This document shows, one piece after another, positions 45,278-55,225 of a stretch of DNA of 64,000 nucleotides. The translations under genes were made by a program, and so were the position numbers. Origin of the DNA: Rhodobacter capsulatus. GTDB taxonomy: Bacteria; Pseudomonadota; Alphaproteobacteria; Rhodobacterales; Rhodobacteraceae. The notes beneath the pieces are model-generated. The model was not told the DNA's origin, ran no database searches, and saw only the letters and a program-made list of their open reading frames with translations. Every line of letters begins with the position of its first letter. The first letter of the stretch is position 1. Location of the stretch: contig NZ_QKZO01000004.1 of the NCBI RefSeq assembly GCF_003254295.1, forward strand, positions 287,760 to 351,759, written 5' to 3'.

Positions 45278-46933
45278 ATGGATGCGGATTATGTGATCGT
45301 TGGGGCAGGCTCGGGCGGCTCGGCCTTGGGCTATCGGCTGGCCGAGGCCGGGCATCGGGTGGCGATCATCGAATTCGGCGGCACCGACTGGGGCCCCTTC
45401 ATCGAGATGCCGGCGGCGCTGTCCTACCCGATGAACATGGGGCGCTATGACTGGGGCATGGGCACCGAACCCGAGCCGTTCCTGGGCAACCGCCGTCTGG
45501 TGACGCCGCGCGGCAAGGTGATCGGGGGGTCGTCCTCGATCAACGGCATGGTTTATGTGCGGGGCCACGCCTGCGATTTCGACCATTGGGCCGAGCAGGG
45601 CGCGGCGGGCTGGGGCTATGCCGATGTGCTGCCCTATTTCAAGCGGCAGGAACATTGGCACGGCGGCCATGACGGCGCCGACGCGACCTGGCGCGGATCG
45701 AAAGGCCCGCTGCATGTGACGCGCGGGCCCCGCAAGAACCCGCTTTTCCAGCATTTCATCGAGGCGGGCGCGGCGGCGGGCTATCCGGTGACGATGGATT
45801 ACAACGGCGAACAGCAGGAGGGCTTCGGCCCGATGGAGGCGACGATCTGGCAGGGGCGGCGCTGGTCGGTGGCCTCGGCCTATCTGCGGCCCGCGATCAA
45901 GACCGGGCGGCTGAAGATCGTCCGCGGTCTGGCCCGCAAGGTGGTGATCGAGAATGGCCGCGCCGTCGGCGTCGAATATGAAAAGGGCGGCGAGATCAAG
46001 GTTCTGAAGGCCAAGGCCGAGGTGGTGCTGGCGGCCTCGGCGCTCAATACGCCGAAGCTTTTGATGCTCTCGGGCATCGGCGATGGCGCGCATCTGCAAG
46101 CGCAGGGGATCGAGGTTCTGGCGCATCGCCCCGGCGTGGGCTCGAACCTGCAAGATCACCTTGAAATCTATATGCAATTCGCGTCGAAGGAACCGGTGAC
46201 GCTGTATAAATACTGGAACCTTTGGGGCAAGCTGACGGTCGGCGCGCAATGGGTGCTGACCAAGCGGGGGCTTGGCGCGTCAAACCAGTTCGAGGCCTGC
46301 GGTTTCATCCGCTCCGACAAGGGCGTGGAATATCCCGACATCCAGTATCACTTCCTGCCGATCGCCGTGCGCTATGACGGCAAGGCCGCCGCCGAGGGGC
46401 ATGGCTTTCAGGTCCACACCGGGCCGATGCGGTCGAAATCGCGCGGCACGGTGCGGCTGCGGTCTTCGGACCCGCGCGAAAACCCGGAGATCCGCTTCAA
46501 CTACATGTCGCATCCCGACGATTGGGAGGAGTTCCGCAAGGTCGTGCGTCTGACGCGCGAGATTTTCGCCCAGGCGCCGATGGCGCAGCATGTGAAGCAC
46601 GAGATCCAGCCCGGCGCCGCGGTGCAAAGCGATGCCGAAATCGACGCCTTCATCCGCGATCACGCCGAAAGCGCCTATCACCCCTGCGGCACTTCGCGGA
46701 TGGGGCGGGCCGATGATCCGATGGCGGTGGTCGACCCGGATGCGCGGGTGATCGGGGTCGAGGGGCTGCGCGTCGCCGACAGCTCGATCTTCCCGCGGGT
46801 GACGAACGGCAACCTGAACGGCCCCTCGATCATGACCGGCGAGAAGGTGGCCGACCATATCCTGGGCCGCCGTCTGCCCGCCGAGAATGCGGCGCCCTGG
46901 ATCAACCCGAACTGGCGCAGGTCACAGCGGTAA
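45278..46933 (+). CDS. betA: Choline dehydrogenase (GMC oxidoreductase)
   Basis: The 551-aa FAD enzyme oxidises choline to betaine aldehyde at the membrane, passing electrons to the respiratory chain. The N-terminal FAD motif is VGAGSGG (7-13); GMC signatures [39 protein letters not shown] and the C-terminal [11 protein letters not shown] and [16 protein letters not shown] are clear. Ends the bet operon. Confidence 0.95.
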   Translation: MDADYVIVGAGSGGSALGYRLAEAGHRVAIIEFGGTDWGPFIEMPAALSYPMNMGRYDWGMGTEPEPFLGNRRLVTPRGKVIGGSSSINGMVYVRGHACDFDHWAEQGAAGWGYADVLPYFKRQEHWHGGHDGADATWRGSKGPLHVTRGPRKNPLFQHFIEAGAAAGYPVTMDYNGEQQEGFGPMEATIWQGRRWSVASAYLRPAIKTGRLKIVRGLARKVVIENGRAVGVEYEKGGEIKVLKAKAEVVLAASALNTPKLLMLSGIGDGAHLQAQGIEVLAHRPGVGSNLQDHLEIYMQFASKEPVTLYKYWNLWGKLTVGAQWVLTKRGLGASNQFEACGFIRSDKGVEYPDIQYHFLPIAVRYDGKAAAEGHGFQVHTGPMRSKSRGTVRLRSSDPRENPEIRFNYMSHPDDWEEFRKVVRLTREIFAQAPMAQHVKHEIQPGAAVQSDAEIDAFIRDHAESAYHPCGTSRMGRADDPMAVVDPDARVIGVEGLRVADSSIFPRVTNGNLNGPSIMTGEKVADHILGRRLPAENAAPWINPNWRRSQR

Positions 46934-46986
46934 GCATGACCGGCACGCGGGCTTGCGTTCGCGTTACGTTCTGCTAACGTCCGCGC

Positions 46987-47622
46987 GTGGTGAAGTGGGT
47001 TCTGATCGGGCTTGTGCTGGCGCTGCCGGCGCAGGCCGAAATGCTGCAGGGGCGGGCGCGGGTGGTCGATGGCGATACGCTGGCGATCGGCGCGCAAAAG
47101 GTGCGTTTGTTCGGGATCGACGCGCCAGAACATGATCAGCTGTGCAAGGATGCGCAGGGGCAGGACTGGCCCTGCGGGCAGGCGGCGCGGGATCGGCTTG
47201 CCGTGCTGGCCGCGGGCACCGTGCGCTGCGCGGGCGGGGATCGTGACCGCTACGACCGGCTTCTGGCGGTCTGCAGCGCGGGCGGGCGCGATCTGAACGC
47301 GGTGCTGGTGGCCGAGGGGATGGCCGAGGCCTACCGCAAATATGCCCGCGACTACATTCCCGAGGAGACGCAGGCGCGCGCGTCGCGTCGCGGCATCTGG
47401 GCCGGGCCGCATCTGGCGCCCGAGGCGGCGCGGCGCGGCCCGGTGCAAAACCCGCCCGGGGCCTGCCGGATCAAGGGCAACATCTCGAAAAAGGGGCAGA
47501 TCTTCCATCTGCCCGGTTCGCGTGATTACGACCGCACCCGGATCGACCCGACAAAGGGCGAGCGCTGGTTTTGCACCGAGGCCGAGGCGCTGGCGGCGGG
47601 CTGGCGGCCGATGGGCAGCTGA
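46987..47622 (+). CDS. Secreted thermonuclease-like (SNase) protein
   Basis: A 211-aa protein starting with GTG 46987 (a second GTG lies at 46990). A signal peptide (about 1-17, ending PAQA) precedes a staphylococcal-nuclease OB fold: VVDGDTLAI, FGIDAPE, YDRLLAVC and VAEGMAEAY show the calcium and catalytic positions. The last 60 residues with NISKKGQIFHLPGS and RWFCTEAEA match the extra domain often fused to bacterial SNases. It may cut DNA or RNA in the periplasm. Alone; the nearest gene follows after 80 bp. Confidence 0.85.
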   Translation: MVKWVLIGLVLALPAQAEMLQGRARVVDGDTLAIGAQKVRLFGIDAPEHDQLCKDAQGQDWPCGQAARDRLAVLAAGTVRCAGGDRDRYDRLLAVCSAGGRDLNAVLVAEGMAEAYRKYARDYIPEETQARASRRGIWAGPHLAPEAARRGPVQNPPGACRIKGNISKKGQIFHLPGSRDYDRTRIDPTKGERWFCTEAEALAAGWRPMGS

Positions 47623-47702
47623 TCGCGCCCCCCTCTCACGTGCTCGTCGGTGGACATCCGGCCCGCCCCGTCGCAGCATCGCCAAAACGGCAGGGGAGAC
47701 AT

Positions 47703-48257
47703 ATGGACGCCAAGCTTCGCATCCTTTCCGAACGGCTTTTGTGCAAGAAATTCGAGGAGTTGAACGAACGCGACCGGCGCGTGCTGCGCCATGTCGCCGA
47801 ACATGGCACGGTGGCGCGCGATCTGAGCCAGCCCGAGGCCGGTCTGGGCGCGCGTGTCGCCGACCGGGTCGCGGCCTTTGGCGGATCCTGGGCCTTCATC
47901 GGGATTTTCGCGCTGGTCCTGCTGGGCTGGGTGGCGCTGAACACGGTGATTCTGGTCACCGCCGTCGACCCCTATCCCTTTGTTTTCCTGAACCTGATCC
48001 TGTCGATGCTGGCGGCGGTGCAGGCCCCCGTGATCATGATGAGCCAGAACCGGCAGGCGGAAAAGGACCGGCTGGCGGCCGCGCATGATTACGAGGTGAA
48101 CCTGAAGGCGGAAATCGAGATCATGCGGCTGCATGAAAAGCTGGATGACTTGCGGATGGTGGCGCTGGAGGGGCGGTTCGCGGCGCTGGACGCGCAGCTT
48201 GACGCGATTGCGGCGGCGGTGGGGGCCGAGAAGGGCGCGGACCGGGCGGCGACTTGA
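47703..48257 (+). CDS. DUF1003 membrane protein
   Basis: A 184-aa protein with two adjacent membrane helices (about 60-80 and 95-115; GSWAFIGIFALVLLGWVALN and PFVFLNLILSMLAAVQAP). The motif SQNRQAEKDRLAAAHDYEVNLKAE is the DUF1003 signature, followed by a coiled coil. Function unknown. ATG 47703 has GGGGAG 8 bp before; a longer frame to 47571 overlaps the nuclease gene. Confidence 0.9.
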   Translation: MDAKLRILSERLLCKKFEELNERDRRVLRHVAEHGTVARDLSQPEAGLGARVADRVAAFGGSWAFIGIFALVLLGWVALNTVILVTAVDPYPFVFLNLILSMLAAVQAPVIMMSQNRQAEKDRLAAAHDYEVNLKAEIEIMRLHEKLDDLRMVALEGRFAALDAQLDAIAAAVGAEKGADRAAT

Positions 48258-48333
48258 CACGGGTCAAGGTGGCGCAAGCGCTTCGGGGCTAGGCTTGAGT
48301 CGTGAGAAATGAAGATCAAAAAGGAAAAGCCCC

Positions 48334-48573
48334 ATGTCGAACACCCCGCATACCCTGTCCGAGGAATTCCCGTTCGAGATGGAAAAGCTGCATGCTTTGA
48401 AGGTCTCCAACGCCCATTTTGCCAGGCTTCTGGAAGAATACGACGCGGTGAACGACAAGGTTCACCGGGCCGAAACCAATGTCGAACCGGTCGAACATTT
48501 CGCCGAAGTGGATCTGCGCAAGCAACGCGCGCATATCAAGGACGAAATCGCCCATATGCTGCACCATTCCTGA
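48334..48573 (+). CDS. DUF465 (YdcH-like) protein
   Basis: A 79-aa mostly helical protein of the YdcH/DUF465 family: LKVSNAHFARLLEEYDAVNDKVHRAE and the C-terminal LRKQRAHIKDEIAHML are typical. Small cytoplasmic proteins of unknown function, sometimes metal- or GTPase-linked. It has AAGGAAAAG upstream and a terminator 22 bp after the stop. Confidence 0.92.
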   Translation: MSNTPHTLSEEFPFEMEKLHALKVSNAHFARLLEEYDAVNDKVHRAETNVEPVEHFAEVDLRKQRAHIKDEIAHMLHHS

Positions 48574-48595
48574 CGACCTCCACAGACTGATCGAC

Positions 48596-48619
48596 AAGCC
48601 TCGGTTTTCCGGGGCTTTT
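48596..48619 (+). terminator. Intrinsic terminator of the DUF465 gene
   Basis: Nine-pair stem with one G-U (48596-48604 with 48609-48617), TTTT loop, and TTTT after the stem. Confidence 0.7.
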
Positions 48620-48648
48620 CGATGTTTGCGGGGCAGGTCGGGGGCGGC

Positions 48649-50046
48649 TCAGGCGATGTCGTAGGGCAGCATGCCGCGGCGGTTCGGATCGACGCGCAGC
48701 CGCCGTTCCAGCGGCGGCACCGAGCGCTGGTGGCAGTCCTTGCGCTCGCAGATCCGGCAGGAAATCCCGATCGGCTGATAGGCGCGCGGATTGCCCAGTT
48801 CCATGTCGTCGGCATAGACCAGACCGCGGGCATGGCTGACCTCGCAGCCCAGACAGATCGCATAGCGCCGCACCGGGGCGGTGAAGCTGCCGCCGGTTTT
48901 CGACACGTCGCGGGCGAGGCACAGATAGCGCACCCCATCCGGCGTCTCGGCCAGTTGGCGCAGGAATTTCGTCGGCGTTTCAAAGGCCTGATGCACGTTC
49001 CACAGCGGGCAGGCGCCGCCGAAGCGGGCGAATTGCAGCCGCGTCGCGGAATGGCGCTTGGTGATCGTGCCGGCCTGATCGACGCGGACGAAGAAGAAGG
49101 GGATGCCCTTGGCGCCCGGGCGTTGCAGCGTCGAGAGCCGATGCGCCACCTGCTCGATGCTGGCGCCGAAAGCATCGGCGAGCCGCTCCAGATCGTGGCG
49201 GGTTTCCTGCGCTGCATCCAGAAAGGCGCGATAGGGAAGCAGCGCGGCGCCCGCGAAGTAATTCGCCAGACCGATTTTCGCGATCGCCCGCGAGGTCTCG
49301 GATTGAAACCGCGCCAGATCGAGCGTGGCTTCCAGAAGCTCGTTCTGGGTGATCAGCGCGACCTGATGCAGCAGTTGAAACGCCTGCGTCGAGCGGCTGG
49401 CATGGGCGGAGATCAGGATGCGGTCGCCCTCGCGGGCGCGCAGCTCGGAAATGTTCGAAAACTGCACGTCGACGCCACGGGCGCGCAGGGCGTCGGTGGC
49501 CCTTGTGATCGGGTCCAACCTCTTGCCATCCGGGCAGGAAAACCGCTCGGCGGCGCGATCGACGGCGTCGATGTAATTGTCGCAATAGTGAAAGAAGTCG
49601 CGGACCTCTTCCCAGGGCGAAACCACCGTCTGCGCGCCTTCGCGGCCCAGAGCCTCGTCGAGCGAGGCCAGCCGTTCATGCGCCTGTCTGTAGGCGCGGT
49701 GCAGTTCCAGAAACGCCCGCGCCAGCGCGGGGGCATTCGAGGCCGCCAGCCGCAGATCGGCGAGTGGCGGCGTGCCGCCATCGGCAAAGACCGGATCCGC
49801 CATCGCCTCGCGCATGTCGGAGACCAGCCGTTCCGCATCGCCCGCCGAAAGCTCGGTCACATCGAGCCCGAACTCGCCCGCCAGCGCCAGCACCACCGCC
49901 GCCGAAACCGGACGATGGTTGTTCTCCATCTGGTTCAGATAGGGCAGCGAGACGCCGAGCCGGTCGGCAAAGGCCTTTTGCGTCAGACCCAGACGCGCCC
50001 GGGTCTCGCGCAGCTTCACACCGGCATAAAGTTTCTGCGTGGCCAT
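48649..50046 (-). CDS. pccR: ScfR-family regulator of propionyl-CoA assimilation
   Basis: A 465-aa protein with an N-terminal XRE HTH (about 9-65: RARLGLTQKAFADRLGVSLPYLNQMENNHRP), a central IrrE/ImmA-like part where the zinc-protease HExxH is degenerate (LLHQVALI), and a Cys-rich C-terminus (CLGCEVSH, CRICERKDC). This is the short-chain acyl-CoA regulator family; in Rhodobacter sphaeroides the member PccR activates pccB and mcmA. Location next to the pcc genes and TTTGCAAA boxes support the name. ATG 50046 follows GGAGGACGCC. Confidence 0.9.
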   Translation of the reverse strand: MATQKLYAGVKLRETRARLGLTQKAFADRLGVSLPYLNQMENNHRPVSAAVVLALAGEFGLDVTELSAGDAERLVSDMREAMADPVFADGGTPPLADLRLAASNAPALARAFLELHRAYRQAHERLASLDEALGREGAQTVVSPWEEVRDFFHYCDNYIDAVDRAAERFSCPDGKRLDPITRATDALRARGVDVQFSNISELRAREGDRILISAHASRSTQAFQLLHQVALITQNELLEATLDLARFQSETSRAIAKIGLANYFAGAALLPYRAFLDAAQETRHDLERLADAFGASIEQVAHRLSTLQRPGAKGIPFFFVRVDQAGTITKRHSATRLQFARFGGACPLWNVHQAFETPTKFLRQLAETPDGVRYLCLARDVSKTGGSFTAPVRRYAICLGCEVSHARGLVYADDMELGNPRAYQPIGISCRICERKDCHQRSVPPLERRLRVDPNRRGMLPYDIA

Positions 50047-50057
50047 GGCGTCCTCCG

Positions 50058-50088
50058 CTTTGCAAAGGTCTCGTATCCTTTGCAAAGG
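50058..50088. promoter_or_regulatory. Double TTTGCAAA boxes ahead of pccR
   Basis: Two perfect palindromes CTTTGCAAAG (50058-50067 and 50078-50087), centres 20 bp or two helical turns apart, the first just upstream of the pccR ribosome binding site. TTTGCAAA is the reported PccR half-site motif in R. sphaeroides. Suggests autoregulation and possibly control of the divergent lipoprotein gene. Confidence 0.75.
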
Positions 50089-50159
50089 GTGGGTGCAAGG
50101 GGAGGTTGCATCGCGGCGACAAAGCGTCTTAGCTGGTGTCGGGCCGTGTCGGAGGGGAT

Positions 50160-50720
50160 ATGCGCGTTTTGCGGGGGGTGATCGTGCTGGCTTTGCTTGG
50201 CTGCGCCCCGGTGCCGCCCGACATCACCGCGGCCGAGGCGGCGCGGATCGCGGCGCCCGACCCGGCGCTGGCGGCGCAGATCGCCCGGTTGCTGCCCGCC
50301 TTGCGCGCCGAGGAACGGGCGCGCGATGCCCGGGCGCTGGCCGAGGGGCGGGGGCTGAGCCCGGCCGAGCAGGAGATCGCCCGCAGGGTTGGTGTGCAAC
50401 AGCCGGAAAAGGTGCGGCTTCTGGCGCTGCCGAAGATCCCGCCGATGGCCGACCCGGCGCTGGCGCGGCTGTTCCGGGTCGAGCGCGCCTGGGGGCTGAC
50501 GACGGGCTACGGCATCACCGTGACGCAGCAGCCGGTGCCCGACTGGCTTTTGGCGCATGAGCTGGTGCATGTGGCGCAATACGAGCGGCTGGGGGCGGGG
50601 CCGATGCTGCGCCGCACGCTGACCGAGGTGCTGGTCTTGCCGGGCAATCTGATCCCGATCGAGCGCGAGGCGATCGCGCGGGGCAACACCGTCGCGACAT
50701 CGCCCGCCTATGGCTATTGA
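50160..50720 (+). CDS. HExxH-containing lipoprotein of unknown function
   Basis: A 186-aa lipoprotein (MRVLRGVIVLALLGC, lipobox LLGC) with a metal-binding-like helix HELVHVAQYERLG near residue 140, followed by a C-terminal ERE segment. HExxH suggests a zinc site as in DUF4157-type or small metallopeptidases, but no full protease fold can be confirmed. ATG 50160 has GGAGGGG. Divergent from pccR through the TTTGCAAA boxes; its 3' end overlaps the MFS gene by 7 bp. Confidence 0.75.
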   Translation: MRVLRGVIVLALLGCAPVPPDITAAEAARIAAPDPALAAQIARLLPALRAEERARDARALAEGRGLSPAEQEIARRVGVQQPEKVRLLALPKIPPMADPALARLFRVERAWGLTTGYGITVTQQPVPDWLLAHELVHVAQYERLGAGPMLRRTLTEVLVLPGNLIPIEREAIARGNTVATSPAYGY

Positions 50721-51898
50721 GGCCGCCGCATCACCCAAAGGATCGCCGCGACCGAGAGCGCCGAAGAGCCGAACATCACCCACAGAAGCCGGGCCACCTC
50801 GACCTCGGCGCCAAGGAAGGTCGCGGTCAGGCTGGCCAGAACCGCACCGGTGCCGATCGTCATCGTTGCCCCAAGCCCCGAGGCGGTGCCCGCCAGATCG
50901 GCCCGCACCGACATCAGCCCGGCATTGGCCGAGGGCAGGCTGAGGCCGTTGCCGATCCCGGTCACGCCGACGATGGTGAAAAAGGTGATCGGGCCCAGCA
51001 CGCCCGCGGCCTTGGCGATCAGCGCCACGGCGATGGCGGCGGTGGCGAGGGTCGTGCCCCAAAGCACCATCCGATCCATGCCTAGATGCAGCGAAAACCG
51101 CCCCGAGATCCAGTTGCCGATCAGATAGCCAAGGGACGGCAGGGCGAAGAAATAGCCGACCTCGACCGGGGACAGGCCAAAGGCCTGCTCGCCCACCAGC
51201 GCCGCGCCGCCCAGATAGGCGTAGAACAGCCCGGCGGAGGCGGCGGCCGACAGCGCATAGCCCCAGAACCGGGGCGAGCGCAGCAGGATCGGATAGGCCC
51301 GCATCTGCGCTCCAAAGCCAAGCCCGCCACCCGAGACGGTCTCGCCCATGTCGGCCCAGACCAGCGCGAAGAGAAGCGCCCCGGAGGCGGCCAGCACGGC
51401 CAGGTTCGCCTGCCAGCCGAAAAGCCCGTCCAGCACCCCGCCCACCGCAGGCCCGATCATCGGCACCAGCGACATCCCCATGGTGACATAGCCGATCATC
51501 GAGGCGGCACCGGGGCCGGGCACCATGTCGCGCACGGCGGCGCGGGCCAGCACGAAGGCGGTGGCGACGACCGCCTGCACGAAGCGCGCGGCCAGGAAGG
51601 CCTCGGCATTGGGCGCAAACAGCGCCACGACCGAGGCGAGGGTGAAGATCGCCACCACCCAAAGCAGCACCGGGCGGCGGCCGTAGCGGTCGGAAATCGG
51701 CCCGATGACGAATTGCGCGACGGCGGAAGCCGCCAGATAGGCGGAAACCGCCAGCTGCATCAGCCCGTAATCGACGCCGAAATGCCGCGCCATCCCGGGC
51801 AGCGAGGGCAGGAAGATGTTGAGGCTGAGCGCCGCCACGCCGGTGGCGAGCACGAGGGTGACGATATGCGGGGGCGTGTTGCGGTTCAGGAAAGCCAT
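50714..51898 (-). CDS. Bcr/CflA-family multidrug MFS transporter
   Basis: A 394-aa 12-helix MFS protein. The DHA1 motif GPISDRYGRRPVLLW (helix 2-3 loop) and the Bcr/CflA pattern RFVQAVVATAFVLARAAVRD in helix 4 are present. Such proteins export drugs, bicyclomycin-type compounds or peptides with proton exchange. Single gene; an inverted repeat lies 25-47 bp upstream of its start. Tail-to-tail overlap of 7 bp with the lipoprotein gene. Confidence 0.9.
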   Translation of the reverse strand: MAFLNRNTPPHIVTLVLATGVAALSLNIFLPSLPGMARHFGVDYGLMQLAVSAYLAASAVAQFVIGPISDRYGRRPVLLWVVAIFTLASVVALFAPNAEAFLAARFVQAVVATAFVLARAAVRDMVPGPGAASMIGYVTMGMSLVPMIGPAVGGVLDGLFGWQANLAVLAASGALLFALVWADMGETVSGGGLGFGAQMRAYPILLRSPRFWGYALSAAASAGLFYAYLGGAALVGEQAFGLSPVEVGYFFALPSLGYLIGNWISGRFSLHLGMDRMVLWGTTLATAAIAVALIAKAAGVLGPITFFTIVGVTGIGNGLSLPSANAGLMSVRADLAGTASGLGATMTIGTGAVLASLTATFLGAEVEVARLLWVMFGSSALSVAAILWVMRRPQ

Positions 51899-51922
51899 GC
51901 GAGGCCGCTAGGCCGCGCGCGT

Positions 51923-51945
51923 CATTTTGTCCATCGGGTAAAATG
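51923..51945. promoter_or_regulatory. Inverted repeat upstream of the MFS gene
   Basis: CATTTT (51923-51928) and AAAATG (51940-51945) separated by 11 bp, placed 25-47 bp before the MFS start. AT-rich in a GC-rich setting; could be an operator overlapping the promoter. The rest of the gap to 52188 is GC-rich hairpins without a gene. Confidence 0.35.
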
Positions 51946-52188
51946 TATGCGTCACAAGATCGGGGCGGGTCGGGCGGAACAGGAAACGCGATCCGCGTTT
52001 CCCCGCCCGTTGCGATTCCGCATTTTGCAAGACCGCCTGATCTGGGTGCGACAGAGGGCGGCGCCTGCCCCGGCGGGCGAGAAGCGCCCGCCAGGGGCGG
52101 GGCGGGCGCTGCCCGAGGGCCTTTGGGCCCTCGGTCGTCTTGGGGCCGCCGTTCCGGGGGACCTCGGCGATGGCCTCGGTCAAACCCC

Positions 52189-52539
52189 TCAGCCCTTGTT
52201 CGAAAAGATCAGCGCCGCCCCGGCGATGATCAGGGCGAATCCGCCCAGGGTCCGCCAGGTCGGCGGCTCGCCCAGCCACCAGGTGTTGAAGCCGACAAAG
52301 ACGGTGAGCGAGATCACCTCCTGCATCACTTTCAGTTGCGCCGCCGACATCGTGCCGTAGCCGATGCGGTTGGCGGGCACCATCAGGCAATATTCGAAAA
52401 ACGCGATGCCCCAGGAAATCCCGATCGCCACCAGCATCGGCGCCGATTTGAAGCGCAGATGCCCGTACCAGGCGAAGGTCATGAAGACATTCGAGGCGGT
52501 CAGCAAAAGAAAGGTGACGAGGGGCGCGGGCAGGGTCAT
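52189..52539 (-). CDS. DMT-superfamily DUF486 membrane protein
   Basis: A 116-aa four-helix protein of the DUF486 group: NVFMTFAWYGHLRF at the first helix end and EEPPTW-like NTWWLGEPPTWRTLGGFALIIAGAAL. Small multidrug-resistance-like, probably dimerising, substrate unknown. It lies alone between the MFS and pccB genes. Confidence 0.88.
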   Translation of the reverse strand: MTLPAPLVTFLLLTASNVFMTFAWYGHLRFKSAPMLVAIGISWGIAFFEYCLMVPANRIGYGTMSAAQLKVMQEVISLTVFVGFNTWWLGEPPTWRTLGGFALIIAGAALIFSNKG

Positions 52540-52597
52540 GATCGGCTCCGAAACGGCTGTGCCCTCCTAGCGCGCCGGGTCCGTCGACTCCAGTCTA

Positions 52598-52646
52598 TTT
52601 GCAATATCGCAATTCGCAATTGGTGGCCTGAGAATTATTTGCAAAT
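52598..52646. promoter_or_regulatory. TTTGCAAA-type boxes upstream of pccB
   Basis: A cluster TTTGCAAT (52598-52605), then two CGCAATT steps to 52620, and a perfect ATTTGCAAAT palindrome at 52637-52646, 70-118 bp before the pccB start. Same motif as ahead of pccR. A possible promoter TTGGTA-N17-TAGGTT follows at 52661-52689, fitting activation from upstream. Confidence 0.65.
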
Positions 52647-52715
52647 TTTCCCGAATCCGCTTGGTAACAATCTTTCGCTCCGATAGGTTGCGCGGAAATT
52701 CTCGGAGGGGACCCC

Positions 52716-54248
52716 ATGAAAGACATCCTGAGCGAGCTGGAAAGCCGGCGTGCGGCGGCGCGGCTTGGCGGCGGCGAGCGGCGCATCGAGGCCCAGCACA
52801 AGAAGGGCAAGCTGACGGCGCGCGAACGCATCGAACTGCTTCTGGACGAGGGCTCGTTCGAGGAATTCGACATGTTCAAGGCGCATCGCTGCGTCGATTT
52901 CGGCATGGAAGCGGAGCATATCTCGGGCGATGGCGTCGTCACCGGCTGGGGCACGGTGAACGGCCGCATGGTCTATGTGTTCAGCCAGGATTTCACCGTC
53001 TTCGGCGGTTCGCTCTCTGAAACCCATGCCGAGAAGATCTGCAAGATCATGGACATGGCGATGCAGAACGGCGCCCCGGTGATCGGGATGAACGATTCGG
53101 GCGGCGCGCGGATCCAGGAGGGCGTCGCCTCGCTCGCCGGTTATGCCGAGGTGTTCCAACGCAACATCATGGCCTCGGGCGTGGTGCCGCAGATCAGCCT
53201 GATCATGGGGCCCTGTGCCGGGGGCGCGGTCTATTCGCCCGCGATGACCGACTTCATCTTCATGGTGAAGGACAGCTCCTACATGTTCGTGACCGGCCCC
53301 GACGTGGTCAAAACCGTGACGAACGAGATCGTCACCGCCGAGGAACTGGGCGGCGCTTCGACCCACACGAAAAAATCCTCGGTCGCGGACGGCGCCTATG
53401 AGAACGACGTGGAAGCCATCGCGGAAACCCGCCGCCTGATCGACTTCCTGCCGCTGTCGAACCGCGAAAAGGCCCCCGTGCGGCCCTTCTTCGACGAGGT
53501 CAACCGGATCGAGGAAAGCCTCGATACGCTGATCCCGGCCAACCCCAACATGCCCTATGACATGAAGGAGTTGATCACGAAGATCGCCGACGAGGGCGAT
53601 TTCTTCGAGATTCAAAAGGATTACGCCGGCAACATCATCACCGGCTTCATCCGCATCGAGGGCCAGACCGTGGGCATCGTCGCGAACCAGCCGATGGTTC
53701 TGGCGGGCTGCCTTGACATCGACAGTAGCCGCAAGGCCGCGCGCTTCGTGCGCTTTTGCGACGCGTTCGAGATCCCGATCCTGACGCTGGTGGACGTGCC
53801 CGGCTTCCTGCCCGGCACCGGCCAGGAATATGGCGGCGTGATCAAGCACGGCGCGAAGCTTCTGTTCGCTTACGGCGAAGCGACCGTGCCGAAAGTCACC
53901 GTGATCACCCGCAAGGCTTACGGCGGCGCCTATGACGTGATGGCGTCAAAACACCTGCGCGGCGATTTCAACTATGCCTGGCCCACCGCCGAAATCGCGG
54001 TCATGGGCGCCAAGGGCGCGACCGAGATCCTTTACCGTTCCGAACTGGGCGACAAGGACAAGATCGCGGCGCGCACCAAGGACTATGAAGACCGTTTCGC
54101 CAACCCCTTCGTGGCGGCCGAGCGTGGCTTCATCGACGAGGTGATCAAACCCTCGTCTACCCGTCGTCGGGTGGCCCGTGCTTTTGCGAGCCTGCGCTCG
54201 AAGAAGCTGGCCAACCCGTGGAAGAAACACGACAACATTCCGCTCTGA
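52716..54248 (+). CDS. pccB: Propionyl-CoA carboxylase, carboxyltransferase (beta) subunit
   Basis: A 510-aa acyl-CoA carboxyltransferase moving CO2 from biotin to propionyl-CoA to form methylmalonyl-CoA. Crotonase-fold oxyanion motifs are present ([69 protein letters not shown]). Length is normal. GGAGGGG precedes the ATG. It heads the propionate genes under the boxes at 52598-52646. Confidence 0.97.
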   Translation: MKDILSELESRRAAARLGGGERRIEAQHKKGKLTARERIELLLDEGSFEEFDMFKAHRCVDFGMEAEHISGDGVVTGWGTVNGRMVYVFSQDFTVFGGSLSETHAEKICKIMDMAMQNGAPVIGMNDSGGARIQEGVASLAGYAEVFQRNIMASGVVPQISLIMGPCAGGAVYSPAMTDFIFMVKDSSYMFVTGPDVVKTVTNEIVTAEELGGASTHTKKSSVADGAYENDVEAIAETRRLIDFLPLSNREKAPVRPFFDEVNRIEESLDTLIPANPNMPYDMKELITKIADEGDFFEIQKDYAGNIITGFIRIEGQTVGIVANQPMVLAGCLDIDSSRKAARFVRFCDAFEIPILTLVDVPGFLPGTGQEYGGVIKHGAKLLFAYGEATVPKVTVITRKAYGGAYDVMASKHLRGDFNYAWPTAEIAVMGAKGATEILYRSELGDKDKIAARTKDYEDRFANPFVAAERGFIDEVIKPSSTRRRVARAFASLRSKKLANPWKKHDNIPL

Positions 54249-54258
54249 GGGGCGCGGA

Positions 54259-54798
54259 ATGCTTCGTGGGGCCGGGCAGGCGCGCACAGCCTTGCGGGGG
54301 GCGATCGCGGTCGTCCTCGCTGTGACGGCGCTTGCCCGGCCCATCTTCGCCCAGGAAGACGCGGCGCTCGAGGCGGATCTGATCCCGCCGATGCCCGCGC
54401 AGACCGGGGCGGAAACGGCTTTCGGGCCGGTGCAGGAAACCGGGCCCCTGCCCGTGCCCTCGGGGCCGCCGATCGCGGTGCCTTCGGGGATTGATCTGCG
54501 CTGGCTGGAGACCCGGATGGACGCGGCCGGTCCGCTGGGGCTGACGCTGCGCCTGCGCTTTGTCGCGCCGGAGGTGGCCGGGGCGGGCTATGGCCCGGAC
54601 AGGGCCTCGGCCGACCTGCAGGCGCTGTGCGACGGCTTCGCGCTGGCGCATCTGCCCAAGGACGGGCCGCAGCCTGCCGGGCTGGTGCTGGATCTGGCCG
54701 ACCGCGTGGTGCCCTTCGGGGCATCGGACGACACAGCCGTGCAATTCTTCGAGGCCTATTCCATCGCCGATGGGGCCTGTCACTGGGAGCTTTTCTGA
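54259..54798 (+). CDS. Secreted protein of unknown function between pccB and pccA
   Basis: A 179-aa protein with a signal peptide (ALRGAIAVVLAVTALARPIFA|QE). The mature part has a Pro-rich linker then a compact domain with DLRWLETRMDAAGP, LQALCDGFALAHL and ADGACHWELF; the two cysteines may pair. Rhodobacterales carry similar proteins sometimes misannotated; I cannot assign a function. It begins 10 bp after pccB, so it is likely co-transcribed. In-frame ATG 54178 lies in pccB and is rejected. Confidence 0.75.
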   Translation: MLRGAGQARTALRGAIAVVLAVTALARPIFAQEDAALEADLIPPMPAQTGAETAFGPVQETGPLPVPSGPPIAVPSGIDLRWLETRMDAAGPLGLTLRLRFVAPEVAGAGYGPDRASADLQALCDGFALAHLPKDGPQPAGLVLDLADRVVPFGASDDTAVQFFEAYSIADGACHWELF

Positions 54799-55003
54799 TG
54801 GCGACGCCGCGCAAGGACACCAAGGGTTGGGGGGAAGCTACGGCTTGCCCGAAACTTTTGTGTTCACGCGCTTTTCGCTTCATCCCCCTTGACGGCCGGG
54901 GTAAGTTGACGCGCGACCGGAATCAGCCGGTCCGAACAATGACAGACAAGGACCGGACGGGCGGGGCATTCTGCCCGCACCAAGGTCCTGACAGGAGATA
55001 CCC

Positions 55004-55123
55004 ATGTCGAACAAAGTCCTCTTCGCCCTCGTCGCGATCGCTTTCGTGGCCGCTTGCGCGCCCAAGACCGAGCCGGTGGCTCCGGTCACCGTCGAACCGG
55101 TGCAAACCGGCAAATACAAGTAA
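55004..55123 (+). CDS. 39-residue lipoprotein
   Basis: A very short gene: signal MSNKVLFALVAIAFVAAC with lipobox VAAC, then 21 residues rich in Pro, Val and Thr ending TGKYK. AGGAG lies 6-10 bp upstream of ATG 55004. Such tiny lipoproteins are common and easily missed; role unknown. The 205 bp before it hold no convincing gene. Confidence 0.7.
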   Translation: MSNKVLFALVAIAFVAACAPKTEPVAPVTVEPVQTGKYK

Positions 55124-55225
55124 TCGGTTTCGGGGGCAGGGCAGGCCCCATGCCCCCGGCCTGCCCGTTCCGCGCTTGCGCGGGACGGGTCTGATGTGCG
55201 ACCCCGCGCTGGAAAGGGGCACATC

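Noticed and set aside
43691..46249. 852-codon minus-strand frame
   Set aside because: Antisense to betB and betA, which have full catalytic motifs.
54799..55003. Small gene starting ATGGCGACG between the 179-aa gene and the 39-aa lipoprotein
   Set aside because: Frame stays open into the lipoprotein in another frame, composition is not protein-like and no clear homology pattern is visible.
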